DNA of 64,000 bases from Tranzscheliella williamsii (Eukaryota > Basidiomycota > Ustilaginomycetes > Ustilaginales > Ustilaginaceae), in NCBI GenBank assembly GCA_023212725.1, contig JALBYF010000006.1, positions 287,399 to 351,398 of the forward strand, given 5' to 3'. The position numbers and the translations under genes are program-made. Within the stretch, counting starts at the first letter, position 1, and each line of letters starts with the position of its first letter. Below the pieces are notes generated by a model. The model saw only the letters and a list, made by a program, of their open reading frames with translations. It was not told the origin of the DNA and searched no databases. Shown piece after piece: positions 37,565 to 47,552 of the stretch.

Positions 37565-38986
37565 TCAGATAGCGTTGCCGTGCTCGTCGACGTTGGAAAA
37601 GGTGTAGGTGGATTTCCAGTGGTAAGGGCGGTCGGGGCCATAGATCTGATTGCGGCCCCAGGCGGGCTGGTTGATGCCGTCGATGTAGTCTTCCATCTCG
37701 AGCACGACGCACTGGTACTTGTCGTAGATGACGTCGGCGATTTGCGTGCCGGTCTTGCCGCCGTGGGCGTGTTTGCGCGGGATGCTGCCCTTGGCGGGGC
37801 TGTTGATCCCAGGGCAGGTGTACACTTGGACGGCGGCCTGGTCCGTGGCGACAGCGAGCTTGATGCCGGACGCGGGGCTGTACATCTCGACCGCCGGCTT
37901 GCTGCGGTGGTAGCCCGGCGGGTCCGACATGACAAAGCACGAGTCCCAGCCGGTGCAGTTGAAACCGCACACGCCGAGCGTCTCGTTAAAGTTCTTGCTG
38001 AACGCCGTCGGCTGCTGGAAGTCGTACGGCGTGTCGCGCACCGCCGGCAGCGGGCCGGTGGGCACTAGGATGGTGTCGGTCTCCACGTACTTGTCCGCAT
38101 AGGGCAGATGGAGTACGTAGTCCAGCGTCGACGCGGTCTCGTTGAAAGCGTCCAGATTCCAGTAGACGTGCGAGGAGAGCAAGATGGGCGTCTCCTCGGT
38201 CGCCGTAGCATTGAGCTCAATGTGCCAGGTGGCGTTGTGGCCAAACGTGTAGCGCGCCTGCGTTGTGACTTGGCCAGGGAAGCCCTGGAAGCCGTCCGGA
38301 TCGACGTGCTGCAGGACGATTTCGTTGGCGCTCAGCCGCGTGATGGTGAAGTTGCTGCGGTCGTAGCCAATCGCCCCGCCATGCAGCGAGTCGAAGCCGT
38401 TCTCGTTCTTGGGCACGTGGTAGGTCTGGCCGTTGAGCTCGAAAGTGCCGTTCTTGATGCGGTTCGCGTAGCGCCCGACGATGGGCGAGAAGTTGGGGTG
38501 AACCGGATCGGTGCCGTAGTTGGTCTTGTTGTCGTAGCCGAGGACGATGTCTCTCCACCCGCCGTAGCGGTCCTTGACCCAGAGCTCCGACACGGTGGCG
38601 GCGTAGGGAAGTACGGTAGCGCGGATCGAGTCGTCGGGTGCACGCAGCTCAATGGTGTTGTACGGATACACGGCGGGCTGTGCCTGCGCGCAGCCCGTGC
38701 CGGCCACCGTCGAGCTGTATCCCAGTGCCAGCTGGTTCTCCTCTTCGACAGAGCCGTAGACACACGCATAGCTGCCGATGGTACCGTTGTTGGCGAAACC
38801 AGGCGTCGCTCGGGACGACGAAGCCGACGCCGTGCCCGTCGATGCAGTCGAGGCGGATGGCGGCGACGAAGCCTCCTGGCGCTGCCGCAGGCCGTTGGAA
38901 GCATGGCCAGGCGTGGGCCCGCCGATCGCAGAAGATGCCGCCAGCAGCTGCAGAGCCAGTGGGAGCAATGCTGTGATGAACGTCAT
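37565..38986 (-). CDS. Secreted aldose 1-epimerase (galactose mutarotase fold)
   Basis: The start at 38986 (MTFITALLPLALQLLAAS) gives 473 residues with a signal peptide of about 20 residues. Met at 39004 is an alternative. A Ser/Thr/Ala-rich linker precedes the mutarotase domain: NFSPIVGRYANRIKNGTFELNGQTYHVPKNENGF, then SLHGGAIGYDR, LLSSHVYWNLDAFN with the expected catalytic His, and near the end VVLEMEDYIDGINQPAW, where the general-base Glu is expected. About ten N-glycosylation sequons (for example NNG, NGT, NFT, NAT, NET, NFN-E-T, NCT) and several paired Cys support secretion. Cytosolic GALM-type enzymes lack this leader. It would interconvert alpha and beta anomers of extracellular sugars, perhaps on plant-derived galactose or xylose (inference). 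Confidence 0.92.
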   Translation of the reverse strand: MTFITALLPLALQLLAASSAIGGPTPGHASNGLRQRQEASSPPSASTASTGTASASSSRATPGFANNGTIGSYACVYGSVEEENQLALGYSSTVAGTGCAQAQPAVYPYNTIELRAPDDSIRATVLPYAATVSELWVKDRYGGWRDIVLGYDNKTNYGTDPVHPNFSPIVGRYANRIKNGTFELNGQTYHVPKNENGFDSLHGGAIGYDRSNFTITRLSANEIVLQHVDPDGFQGFPGQVTTQARYTFGHNATWHIELNATATEETPILLSSHVYWNLDAFNETASTLDYVLHLPYADKYVETDTILVPTGPLPAVRDTPYDFQQPTAFSKNFNETLGVCGFNCTGWDSCFVMSDPPGYHRSKPAVEMYSPASGIKLAVATDQAAVQVYTCPGINSPAKGSIPRKHAHGGKTGTQIADVIYDKYQCVVLEMEDYIDGINQPAWGRNQIYGPDRPYHWKSTYTFSNVDEHGNAI

Positions 38987-40071
38987 CTTCGCTAGCACGG
39001 ACACAGGCGGCGGAGAGCTGTCGACGGAAGAGGCTTATGCTCAAGGGTCGGATGTGGCACCGTCGACGGAATGAGCACAGAGGGGATAGAAGGATAGGAA
39101 GTTGTGGGGGAAGCGCTGCGACTGGTTGCAGAGGCTGAGGTGTGTATTTATTGCTGCGACAGGCAAAGGGAGCGAGGAGCGGAGCAGGAGAGCTTCGGCT
39201 GCGCCGGCGGCCGCGCGCAGACGGAGATGCTGCCTTAGGTTAAGGATACAGGCGTGAGGTCAGGAGCCATGTGCGAAGAGGGGGCCGAACCCAGCTTATA
39301 GTAGGGCTATTGCAGGGAGCCGAGGCGAGATTGCCGGAACCATACACGGATCGCCAGGGTCAGTTGGGAGCACGCAGCGAAGGTCAACAGAAGCAAGAGG
39401 TGCTGTGATGTCAGCTGAGCGGGCTTCGCCGGTGTTGTGGAGAAGCCGCAAATCACTGCGACTTCGAGCCGAGCTGCTCACTGTGAGTGCACCACGATCC
39501 GCCATATTCGATGCGACCTCCTTCGCGATGCAGTTCGACGCTGCTTCATGCGAGCTGCGAAGCTGCCAACACTGCCAAAATCACGATTCAAACATTGCCG
39601 ATGTGGGGCCCCCTTTTGAAACCGCATCCGAGACGGCAGCAAGACGACCGGGAATCCTGCGCTGACGTCGACCCAACTGTATTTTCAGCCTTACCTGCAC
39701 CTGTCCCCCTTCCGCAGGCAGGGTTAGCGGATGCAACCGTGTTGCCAAGTCCGTTTGCTGCCGTTGCCAACAAAAGATTACCGACGTTACAGTTGCGAGT
39801 CGCCGCCGTGCACGTCTTGCCAGCATCCACGCCCGGAGCCTGGCTTACCACGCCGAGCAGCGACTACGCTACCTCCATGTGCGCACGGCAGGGATAGATC
39901 AGTACACAGGCACTTGTCGCGCATGCTTGGGGTTGCCACATATCCGCCGTAGGAATACAGCTCAGACATAATGTGGGACCCCTTGGAAATGTACAGTCAG
40001 ACTTTCGAGGTACTAAGAGTACACCACCGTCCCAATGCTCGCTAGTAGCGGCGGGTAGTCCTGTCCGCTTT
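38987..40071. other. Intergenic region between mutarotase and DUF1275 genes
   Basis: About 1.1 kb: the left part is the promoter of the mutarotase and the right part is the 3' flank of the DUF1275 gene. Open frames up to 136 codons are present but show biased, motif-free translations. Nothing was recognised. Confidence 0.45.
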
Positions 40072-41007
40072 TTACGCTTCTTGGAGACGACGTCGGTCTG
40101 TATATCGACGCCAGTTGGACATGATGTCACAGCTGAGCCACAACAGTGCCAGGAGTAGCTCGAGCGCGGCTAGCACCAGCAGCGCATGTTTGACTGCAGT
40201 GTACGTGGAGCGATCCGCTGATTTGGTAGCCGTCTTGAGAATGGCTTGAGAGAATGCCGCGCCGGCCAACAAGCCCAAGATGCTGAACAGCCGCAGGCTG
40301 TTGGAAGATGTCAAGCGTAGGTGAGGCAGATTCAGATCGGATGTGACCGCAGTCAGTGTAGCCGTGAAGACCACCGTGTTGTTAAAGGGCGTACCCAGAT
40401 TGACTGAATACGTCGACTGGCTGCCAAGGCTGGTAGAGAGGATGGCGAGCACCAGCCAGCCAAGTTGCCCCTGCAGGCGAAACCGTGGATGCCAGTCTCC
40501 GATCAACACAACGGCCAAGGTCAGCGCCGACCTCCACACTGAGATGGCAACGATGGTGATTCTCTTGGAGGCCGGAGAGGCCAGCCGTCCGATCAGATGG
40601 CCCGTAAGTTGACATCCAACGCTGAAGCCCGTAATGGCACAGAGGCTCGCTATCAGCCGTTTTCGATTCCACGCCATACTGGCGTCGTCGCTGGCCACAG
40701 AAGGCAGAAGCAGCTCAAAGGAATAGATGATCAGCTGAACCATGTTGCCCGTCATGAAGCCCAGCCAAGTCTTTGTTAGCGAGTAGGTCGACGCATCAGC
40801 CACGCCAGTGATGATGCACTGTAGCACGAGAGGGGGCAGATACGCAGATGGAAGCTTGTCGGCCGATGAGAACGCAGGAAGCGGCGTTAGTGCATGCCAG
40901 CGAAGGAAGTCCACCGCCCCAGTCGTCCCACTACGCTGCCTTCCCCCGCCACCAAGCAGCGCCGTATGCTCGTCTTCGGCCTCAGAGCTGCCAGCTGATT
41001 CGGTCAT
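40072..41007 (-). CDS. DUF1275 (YoaK-like) membrane protein
   Basis: The start at 41007 (MTESAGSSEAEDEHTALLGG) gives 311 residues. After a polar N-tail there are six hydrophobic segments. DUF1275 hallmarks are present: VLQCIITGVADASTYSLTKTWLGFMTGNMVQLI (the family's F-x-TGN motif) and LSTSLGSQSTYSVNLGTPFNNTVVFTATLTAVTSDL (the N-T-V-VFT motif). Family members are predicted transporters or permease-like proteins of unknown substrate, common in fungi. The acidic dileucine stretch in the N-tail (DEHTALL) resembles a vacuolar sorting signal, which is inference. Divergent from the GH92 mannosidase with 285 bases between them. Confidence 0.88.
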   Translation of the reverse strand: MTESAGSSEAEDEHTALLGGGGRQRSGTTGAVDFLRWHALTPLPAFSSADKLPSAYLPPLVLQCIITGVADASTYSLTKTWLGFMTGNMVQLIIYSFELLLPSVASDDASMAWNRKRLIASLCAITGFSVGCQLTGHLIGRLASPASKRITIVAISVWRSALTLAVVLIGDWHPRFRLQGQLGWLVLAILSTSLGSQSTYSVNLGTPFNNTVVFTATLTAVTSDLNLPHLRLTSSNSLRLFSILGLLAGAAFSQAILKTATKSADRSTYTAVKHALLVLAALELLLALLWLSCDIMSNWRRYTDRRRLQEA

Positions 41008-41292
41008 GTCTATGGGCGCGATCAACACAGATCTTACCAGCACCACACTATCAGTGTGGTGGGGTCAGAAGAAGCCAAAGTTTCTTGAGGATATAAGAGT
41101 GGCCCAATTTCGGCCTCTCTCAGTGGCTCGGTACTATTCCGCATTTTCCGCTTCATTAGTCGACGTCGTGATCTAGCCTTGCTTACTCCGGCCCCACCAT
41201 TCCCACAGCTCATAGGGGTGCAAGACGCCCCTTGCAATTGCCTTCTTACGCGCCCCTGCCGGTATCCCAATCAGAGCGAAGAAAAGGCCACG

Positions 41293-43932
41293 ATGAAGGT
41301 ATTGCCTTCGTTGTTGCCCATCGTGGGTCTGATGGCGATCTGTTCGCTAGAAGCAGTTTCGGCCAGCCAAGCTCATTTCGCGGATGAAAATGGGAATCTT
41401 GCACGCGCCACACAAGGAGCGTCTGTACCGGAGTGCTATCCATTTTGCGTCTCGACCGACAAGGCTTCTGCGGTTTCCAGCGTCGAAGCAGTTCGATACG
41501 CAGATCGCGTTGGCACATTGGGATGGGTCGACCCGCGCATCGGGACCAACGGACCCGACCCGTCCGAGTACGGCGGCATGGTTCCGTCCGTGGCGCTTCC
41601 GTTCGCCAGTGTGAGGACCGTACCGATGACGCGAGAGAATCTGGTCTCGGGATGTGCCTATCACGACAACGATACGGTCAATATCGGCTTCCTGGCCAGC
41701 CGACAACCAGCGATCTGGATGGGCGACTACGGCTTCGCAACACTGTTCGCTGGGCTTGGTCAGGTCAAGCTGGGCAAGCAAGAGCGAGGCCTGGAGTTTG
41801 ACCGAGACGATGAATTCGTGGCGCCTTACAAGTACGCTGTCCGGATGCGAAACCGCAGCGAACCTTCTCAGCAAATCTTCGCTGAGCTTGCCGGAAAGAG
41901 CCGATCAGCGATGGTTCAGTTCTCCTTTACCCAGCCCGATGCAAAGCACGGCTCTGAATCACAGACAGGTTCTAGGATTGTCGACAACGGAGCCGGTCCG
42001 ACGAGCCTCAACGCAGCTGAGCTAAGGATGGACACCGATCGGCGACCCTTTATCGGGATCCAGGCGACCAGGGAGGAGTGGCGAGGCGGCGTAGCCATCG
42101 ATGTGGATAAGGGCGAAATCGCTGGCTACAATCCGGAGCGAATGGACTATCGGCTGGGCCCGAACCAAGCACTGAACTTCAAGGGCCACTTCGTTTTCCG
42201 CATTGAGCATCAGCGCCACGGCTCTTCCGAATGGCACTCACGCTTCGCCAAAGACGATGTCGGAACGGCCCATTCGAATGCTACAGGAATCACTCTGCAT
42301 CCAGGCGAGCGTGCGCGCTGGAACGAGCTGGGAGTCTACGCTTACGTGCGCTTCCCAGCTGATACCTCTCGAATAAGGCTCCGACTGGGCATGAGCCTCA
42401 TCTCCGAGAGTCAGGCCCGTTACAATCTGGACGACGAGATGCCAGACGGGACAGAACTAGAGCAGGTAGTCACTGAGCTCATCGACGCTTGGAAAGCAAA
42501 GACAGACCGGATACGGGTAGAGGGAGGCAGCGATGCTCAGAAGCGCATCTTGTATACCGGTGTCTTGCACGCTTCACAATACCCAGCCGAACACGCCGAG
42601 CCCATCCCTCCTCCCATCGTTGCTTCCTCTGATCGGGCAGAAGCACCCGGCCGACAATCGCAGGAACAGCAGTATCACTACTACTCGGCTTATACAGACA
42701 GTGTTCACCGCATCGATCAGGGCCGGCAGCGCTATCAGTCGTGGTCCATCTGGGATATCTTCCGCGCTCAGTGGAATTTCCTCATCCTTTTCGAGCCGGC
42801 GCGCGTCGTAGACATGGTTCGTTCATTGCTAGATATCTACGATCAGTCCGGCTTTCTGCCAATGTGGGCAAACCTGGCCGAGACCAACATCATGATCTCA
42901 ACACACGCCGATTCGTTACTTGCCGAAGCCGTCGTCAAGGGCGTTACAGGATTCGATCTGGACAAGGCGTGGCAGGCCGTCAAGAAGGACGCTACCGTGC
43001 CGCCAGCGAGAGAGCAAGAGCTGCGCTATGAGGACCGCCAAGAGTACACGCCCTTGGAAGTCCGTGCCGGCTTGACGTTCTACAACCAGTCTGGCTTCGT
43101 ACCTCTCGACCGCTGGGCTGAGTCAACCAGCCGAACGCTCGACTACGCATACGACGACTTTGCTGTTCACGTTCTAGCCAAGCACTTAGGCCACGACCAG
43201 GACTCCAAGTTTTTCCTTCAGCGCAGCAAAAACTATAGAAACGTCTTTGACCGCGCTCAAGGCGTCATGGCCGCGAGATTTAGCAATGGCTCATTTTTGC
43301 GCCAGCCTTTGCCCAATCCGCTGGGCCGACAGCAAGGATTCACGGAGGGCAACATGTTTGACTACTCCTTTGACGTCGTACACGATCTCCCCGGTTTGGG
43401 TACCCTTGTGGGCGGGGAGGCCAATTTGACGGCTCTGCTCGACCGTCACTTTGATGAGGGCCACAACGACCAGTCGAACGAACCGTCACATCATATCCCC
43501 TACCTGTATAGCCAGTTGAACCAGGCTCACAAGACGCAGCAGCTCGTGCGCAATATATCGCACGCTGCCTTCAGCGACCAACCAGATGGGTACGCCGGCA
43601 ACGAAGATTGCGGTCAGCAGAGCGCGTGGTACGTCTTCAGCTCCATGGGCATCTACCCGGTCAACCCTGTGTCTGGCGCATACACGGTCTCTTCGCCATT
43701 CTTCGAGATAATCAACGTCACCATACCTGCAAGGGAGACCGGAGACAAGCAGACTCAGCTGCAAATCGTAGCGCCAGGTGCAAGCGACGAGAACATCTAC
43801 GTCAAGAGTCTAGCGATCAACGGACGACAGGTCGATGTACCGCAACTATCCTGGTCAGATTTGATCGGAGGCGGCAGATGGACGTTCGAGCTGCGTGATA
43901 CACCCCAGTCATGGGGTAGCGGATCTGCATAG
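41293..43932 (+). CDS. Secreted GH92 alpha-mannosidase
   Basis: The start at 41293 gives 879 residues with a signal peptide MKVLPSLLPIVGLMAICSL. GH92 landmarks are VDPRIGTNGPDPSEYGGMVP at the N-terminal lectin-like domain, WSIWDIFRAQWNFLILFEP near 480, DQSGFLPMWANLAETNIM, NQPDGYAGNEDCGQQSAWY-type motif near residue 765 (actual DQPDGYAGNED) and SSMGIYPVNPVSGAY. GH92 enzymes are calcium-dependent exo-acting mannosidases, mostly alpha-1,2, and trim mannans or high-mannose N-glycans. The catalytic acidic pair is expected in the GNED segment. An upstream in-frame Met at 41179 would bury the signal peptide and is less likely. With ENGase 7 kb away it forms a loose N-glycan theme, though one enzyme is extracellular and the other cytosolic. 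Confidence 0.93.
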   Translation: MKVLPSLLPIVGLMAICSLEAVSASQAHFADENGNLARATQGASVPECYPFCVSTDKASAVSSVEAVRYADRVGTLGWVDPRIGTNGPDPSEYGGMVPSVALPFASVRTVPMTRENLVSGCAYHDNDTVNIGFLASRQPAIWMGDYGFATLFAGLGQVKLGKQERGLEFDRDDEFVAPYKYAVRMRNRSEPSQQIFAELAGKSRSAMVQFSFTQPDAKHGSESQTGSRIVDNGAGPTSLNAAELRMDTDRRPFIGIQATREEWRGGVAIDVDKGEIAGYNPERMDYRLGPNQALNFKGHFVFRIEHQRHGSSEWHSRFAKDDVGTAHSNATGITLHPGERARWNELGVYAYVRFPADTSRIRLRLGMSLISESQARYNLDDEMPDGTELEQVVTELIDAWKAKTDRIRVEGGSDAQKRILYTGVLHASQYPAEHAEPIPPPIVASSDRAEAPGRQSQEQQYHYYSAYTDSVHRIDQGRQRYQSWSIWDIFRAQWNFLILFEPARVVDMVRSLLDIYDQSGFLPMWANLAETNIMISTHADSLLAEAVVKGVTGFDLDKAWQAVKKDATVPPAREQELRYEDRQEYTPLEVRAGLTFYNQSGFVPLDRWAESTSRTLDYAYDDFAVHVLAKHLGHDQDSKFFLQRSKNYRNVFDRAQGVMAARFSNGSFLRQPLPNPLGRQQGFTEGNMFDYSFDVVHDLPGLGTLVGGEANLTALLDRHFDEGHNDQSNEPSHHIPYLYSQLNQAHKTQQLVRNISHAAFSDQPDGYAGNEDCGQQSAWYVFSSMGIYPVNPVSGAYTVSSPFFEIINVTIPARETGDKQTQLQIVAPGASDENIYVKSLAINGRQVDVPQLSWSDLIGGGRWTFELRDTPQSWGSGSA

Positions 43933-44603
43933 CTCCTCGTCTGCTTGCCATCGTAAATGAGCTCGGCATCTACAGCGGTCCTGAGCTGGAACGGTTCCTG
44001 GGTCGCTCCGGTCGGGTCAAGGCACGAAGACCGATATACAACGCTCAGTCACCTTGAGCCTAGCTAGCACCCCGGCAGGCCCGCTGAGCGAAAAAAGCGG
44101 TTGCATTTCTTCCAATGCCGGTTATGGTTCGAGATCACAATTTCAGGATACTAGTCGAGTCATGACACGGATAGCAGAATATATAGCCGCTGAGAGGAGC
44201 AGAAACGGTGCTTCGGTCCAGACGGCTTCAGAAGACGTCGAGGACGGGATGACGCCAAGTCCGAAACACACTTCTGTGAGGATGCCCACGTTCGCTGAGG
44301 ATCAGCGTGGGGACTGGGGTGTGCATACGAATTTATCCGCGGCCTACGGCGAGTTTTATTCGATGACCATCGTTGACAGAATCATTTTTACTGCCGCCGT
44401 CCGTGCATGCTGTGACGCGACGTCAGAGTCGAGGAATATGCCTAGCCGGGTCGGCTTCACAAAACACTGCCTTCCTATCCACCACCTCTCATGCCATTGA
44501 CCAGCTCATAAAAAGAGTCCGACTGCAATTCCTATCGCGTTGCCAACGGAACCATAGACCTCCTCCACCAAGAACTTCAACTCGCTGAAGCCAGATCCGC
44601 ACC
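43933..44603. other. Intergenic region before the oxidoreductase gene
   Basis: About 670 bases. A 148-codon frame at 44054-44500 has no recognisable domain and unlike-coding composition, so I do not call it. The region must hold the terminator of GH92 and the promoter of the oxidoreductase. Confidence 0.45.
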
Positions 44604-45899
44604 ATGTCGTCCACTGTACCCGCGCCCATTCCCGTCTCCGTGATTGGATTCGGCAACTCAGCCCGCACGTTCCACCTGCCCTTTGTCCTTTCTCTTCCCC
44701 ATCTCTTCACTCTTCACTCAATTCAACAGAGGCCTCGGACCGCCTCGTCGTCCTCTTCGTCCCCCAATGCTGCGGAGCTGTTCCCGAATGTCACTATCCT
44801 CCCTGACTTTGACGCTGTCCTGGCGTCCTTGCCTCAAGATGGACTCATCATCGTCACTAGCACCAACGACACGCACTTCCCCTTCGCCAAGAAGGCGCTC
44901 GAGTCTGGATTCAACGTGCTGGTCGAGAAGCCGGTTGCGACGAACGAGACCGATGTCCAAACCCTTATGGATCTGCAGCGCAAGAACGGCAAGCTGTGCG
45001 CGGTCTACCAGAATCGACGGTTCGACGGCGACTTCTTGACTCTCCAGAGTCTGTTGTCCGACAGGGGGTCGGAGCCGTCTGCGCTGGGCGTACCGACGTA
45101 CTTTGAGTCGAGGTTCGACCGGTTCCGGCCGTATGCCAAGGGCGGTTGGAGAGAAGAGGTGGACCCGGACACGCAGGGGGGCGGGATGTTGTGGGACTTG
45201 GGGGCGCATTTGATCGACCAGGCGCTGTTCTTGTTCGGGCCGCCGCAGTCGGTGACGGGGATGGTGCGCAACCAGCGCAAGCAGGGACCTGCGGTGGTGG
45301 ACGATGACTGGCTGGCGATTCTGCAGTATGGCGAGTCAGCACCGTTGCCTGCGTCGTCGCCGGCGGCGGGGTCGCAGATCGGGGGGCTGCGGGTGGTGCT
45401 GGGCGCGTCGTGCCTGTCAGCGCACGTCGACGCCGAGCAACCGCGCTTCCGCGTGCAGGGTACGCGCGGCTCCTACGAGAAGCGTGGCCTCGATCCGCAG
45501 GAGAATCAGCTCAAGCTCGGCTGGACCCCCGCCTCCCACAAGGACCAGTTCGGCGTCCACGCCGATACAGAACCCGCCGCGCTCCGCCTCGGCCGCCTCA
45601 CCACCATGGTCCGCTCCGATGACGACCTCGCTCTGCCCGGCCCGGGCGCCGCCGCCCCCAAGCAGCCCCAGCTCTCTGTCGCCGATATCCCCACCCTCCC
45701 CGGCCGCTACGTCGACCTCTTCGTCAACATCGCAGACTGCCTCCACGCCGCAGCCGCCGCACGCAACGCCGGCAACGACCCCGCAGAAGCCATCAGCAAG
45801 GTCTCCCTCGTCGGCGTCGAACGCACCCTCAACGCCGTCAAGCTCATCAAGCTCATCCGCAAGAGCAGCCTTCAGGGCTCCACGCTGCAGTGGGCCTAA
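44604..45899 (+). CDS. Gfo/Idh/MocA-family NAD(P)-dependent oxidoreductase
   Basis: Single exon of 431 residues. The N-terminal Rossmann fold shows VSVIGFGNSARTFHLPFV, then TSTNDTHFPFAKKALESGFNVLVEKPVATN; the EKP motif holds the catalytic-site Lys that contacts nicotinamide. The C-terminal beta-sheet domain includes GGGMLWDLGAHLIDQALFLFG, the conserved D-x-G-x-H-x-x-D catalytic segment of the family, and KRGLDPQENQLKLG. Such enzymes oxidise sugars, inositol or derivatives; substrate is undetermined. The insertion around residues 235-260 (Pro/Ala/Ser-rich) is unusual but in a loop. No targeting signal is visible, so a cytosolic location is expected. Confidence 0.92.
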   Translation: MSSTVPAPIPVSVIGFGNSARTFHLPFVLSLPHLFTLHSIQQRPRTASSSSSSPNAAELFPNVTILPDFDAVLASLPQDGLIIVTSTNDTHFPFAKKALESGFNVLVEKPVATNETDVQTLMDLQRKNGKLCAVYQNRRFDGDFLTLQSLLSDRGSEPSALGVPTYFESRFDRFRPYAKGGWREEVDPDTQGGGMLWDLGAHLIDQALFLFGPPQSVTGMVRNQRKQGPAVVDDDWLAILQYGESAPLPASSPAAGSQIGGLRVVLGASCLSAHVDAEQPRFRVQGTRGSYEKRGLDPQENQLKLGWTPASHKDQFGVHADTEPAALRLGRLTTMVRSDDDLALPGPGAAAPKQPQLSVADIPTLPGRYVDLFVNIADCLHAAAAARNAGNDPAEAISKVSLVGVERTLNAVKLIKLIRKSSLQGSTLQWA

Positions 45900-46100
45900 G
45901 CCTAGTCCTGGCGCGCCAGTCTGCCACTCCGCGCATGCCGCGTGTGCAATCTAATTCGCCTGGTAAGGGTATATCCATTCGTGGCTGCACTGTGCGATTT
46001 GCAGTGGCGTGAGGGAGGGACAGCGTACAAGTACAGGGTGCCGTGGCGGCCCCGGGATGATCAGTAGGTTGCTTCACTGAGCGATGCTTGCGATTTCGGT

Positions 46101-47004
46101 CTATTCGGCCCGGGTACGGCGTTTGTAGTCCTCCGGGCTTTCGAACTTGGTGCCGAGGCTCCAGATGCCGATCTTTTGACGTCTGTAGCAGTTATCGCAG
46201 CGAGAGGGGTCCGCAGACATTAGCTGTTATTTCGCAGACGAGTGCAACTGGGGAGGTAAAGGGAGGGGGGAAGAGGGGGACGTACCTTGCCCTTTTCTCG
46301 GCGCGTTCGAGAGCGTTGAGCCCGGAGGTGCTTTTGCGCCACACTTTGGCCCACCAGGTGGCGTGGCCGTAGTCGGCGCCCGCGGAGCGGTATACGGTAG
46401 CGAGGCCCTTCTTGACCATCTGGAGGGAGACGTTGGTCTTGCCGAGTATGTAAGGGATGTTCCAAATGTAGGGGGTGGCGACGAGCCGCTTGTACTGGTC
46501 GATGTGGGAGGGGTAGATCCAGACGAGCCGGCTGCTGATGGGTGCTGGCTGGCCTGCGGGGGTGGTGGGCTTGGTGTTGGCGGTTGGTGTGTTGGGTGGA
46601 TGTACCATGGCGGTGAGGTACTCCTTGGCCTCTTTCGAGAAGGGCTGTGACGGTTTGCCGAAGTGGCCGGACTCGGGAGCGTCAACGCCGGCGATGCGGA
46701 CCGAGATGGTCTCGCGCACGAGGGGCTTGGACTTGGAGTGCTTCGACGAGCGTGGCGGCCACCTGTACAGGAGGCCGCGCAGCAGCGGCAGACCGGGCGT
46801 GTGGTAGAAGCGGAACCCATCAGCGTCGCCCACACTCACCACACGCCCCACGAGCACCTTGCGGTACCTGAGCACAGCCGGCGTAACGTAGTCCGCCGTG
46901 GGGATGCGCCGGAAGTAGCGCCACCACAGCAGCGCCCACGTCCCTGTGACTGTTATGCCCGCTACGCCTGCGCCTATAGGATTCGACAGAACCGTACCAA
47001 CCAT
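46101..47004 (-). CDS. LCL3: LCL3 mitochondrial membrane endonuclease (SNase-like)
   Basis: Exon 2 is 46101-46182 and exon 1 ends at 46286 (donor GTACGT, acceptor GCTACAG), joining KRAR to RQKIGIWSLGTKFESPEDYKRRTRAE, the conserved LCL3 C-terminus. An N-terminal membrane helix (GAGVAGITVTGTWALLWWRYF) precedes IPTADYVTP, VGRVVSVGDADGFRFYHTPG, then the staphylococcal-nuclease core VRIAGVDAPESGHFGKPSQPFSKEAKEYLTAMV and KTNVSLQMVKKGLATVYR. The conserved Arg, Asp and Glu of the active site are visible in RIAGVDAPE. I give the Met at 47004, just before the membrane helix, as a conservative start. An in-frame Met at 47277 would add about 90 residues, closer to the N-tail length of relatives. Function beyond nuclease homology is poorly known. 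Confidence 0.85.
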
Positions 47005-47552
47005 TCCGGACGACTGCTCCAAGACAGACCGCACCGTGATCGGCGATCCGATCGGTCCTGGGTGACATGATGGCTCCAAGGCTGCTTCGCGTGCGTCGGC
47101 AAGGACACCCCCAAACTGGCTCGCTGCGATCTGTGGTGGCGCTGAGGACAACGAGGCGGCGTAAAGGCGTTGTGAACTGGGGTGTTTTGGCTGAGCACAG
47201 ATGCACGTTGCCACGGCCTCTGCGGACGATGTCAATGATGGCAGCGCTGGAGAACAGCTCAGTCCAAAGGGCTCCATGCTGAGCACCACCGCTGAAGCTG
47301 ACAAGCCGAGTCTGTCTGGGACCACAAGCAAAGGCGGACTGATGAAAGCAGAACAACACCCATGCATTAGTGGAACGAACCTCGTCGGGGGCCGGGTGGA
47401 ATTCATACCAACACGAAGCGCACTTGTTCGATCTAACACCTCACTTCAATAAAACCGACTGTGACTGTGGGGCGCTTTCGCCGGAGGCACACAGTCGACC
47501 GAGAAGGGGATGCTGTCAATGAGTTTTTCCGGCATGACGGTGAAATGGGAGC
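47005..47552. other. Flank between LCL3 and MPDU1 genes
   Basis: About 550 bases. It may include an N-terminal extension of LCL3 (in-frame to 47277 or 47439) plus the promoter of LCL3 and the 3' end of the MPDU1 transcript. Nothing else was recognised. Confidence 0.4.

Noticed and set aside
37010..38068. 352-codon + strand frame
   Set aside because: Partly the middle exon of the CoA-binding protein read through its intron, then antisense to the mutarotase; the spliced model explains the coding part.
44054..44500. 148-codon frame between GH92 and the oxidoreductase
   Set aside because: No domain, low complexity, no splice or start context; likely chance.
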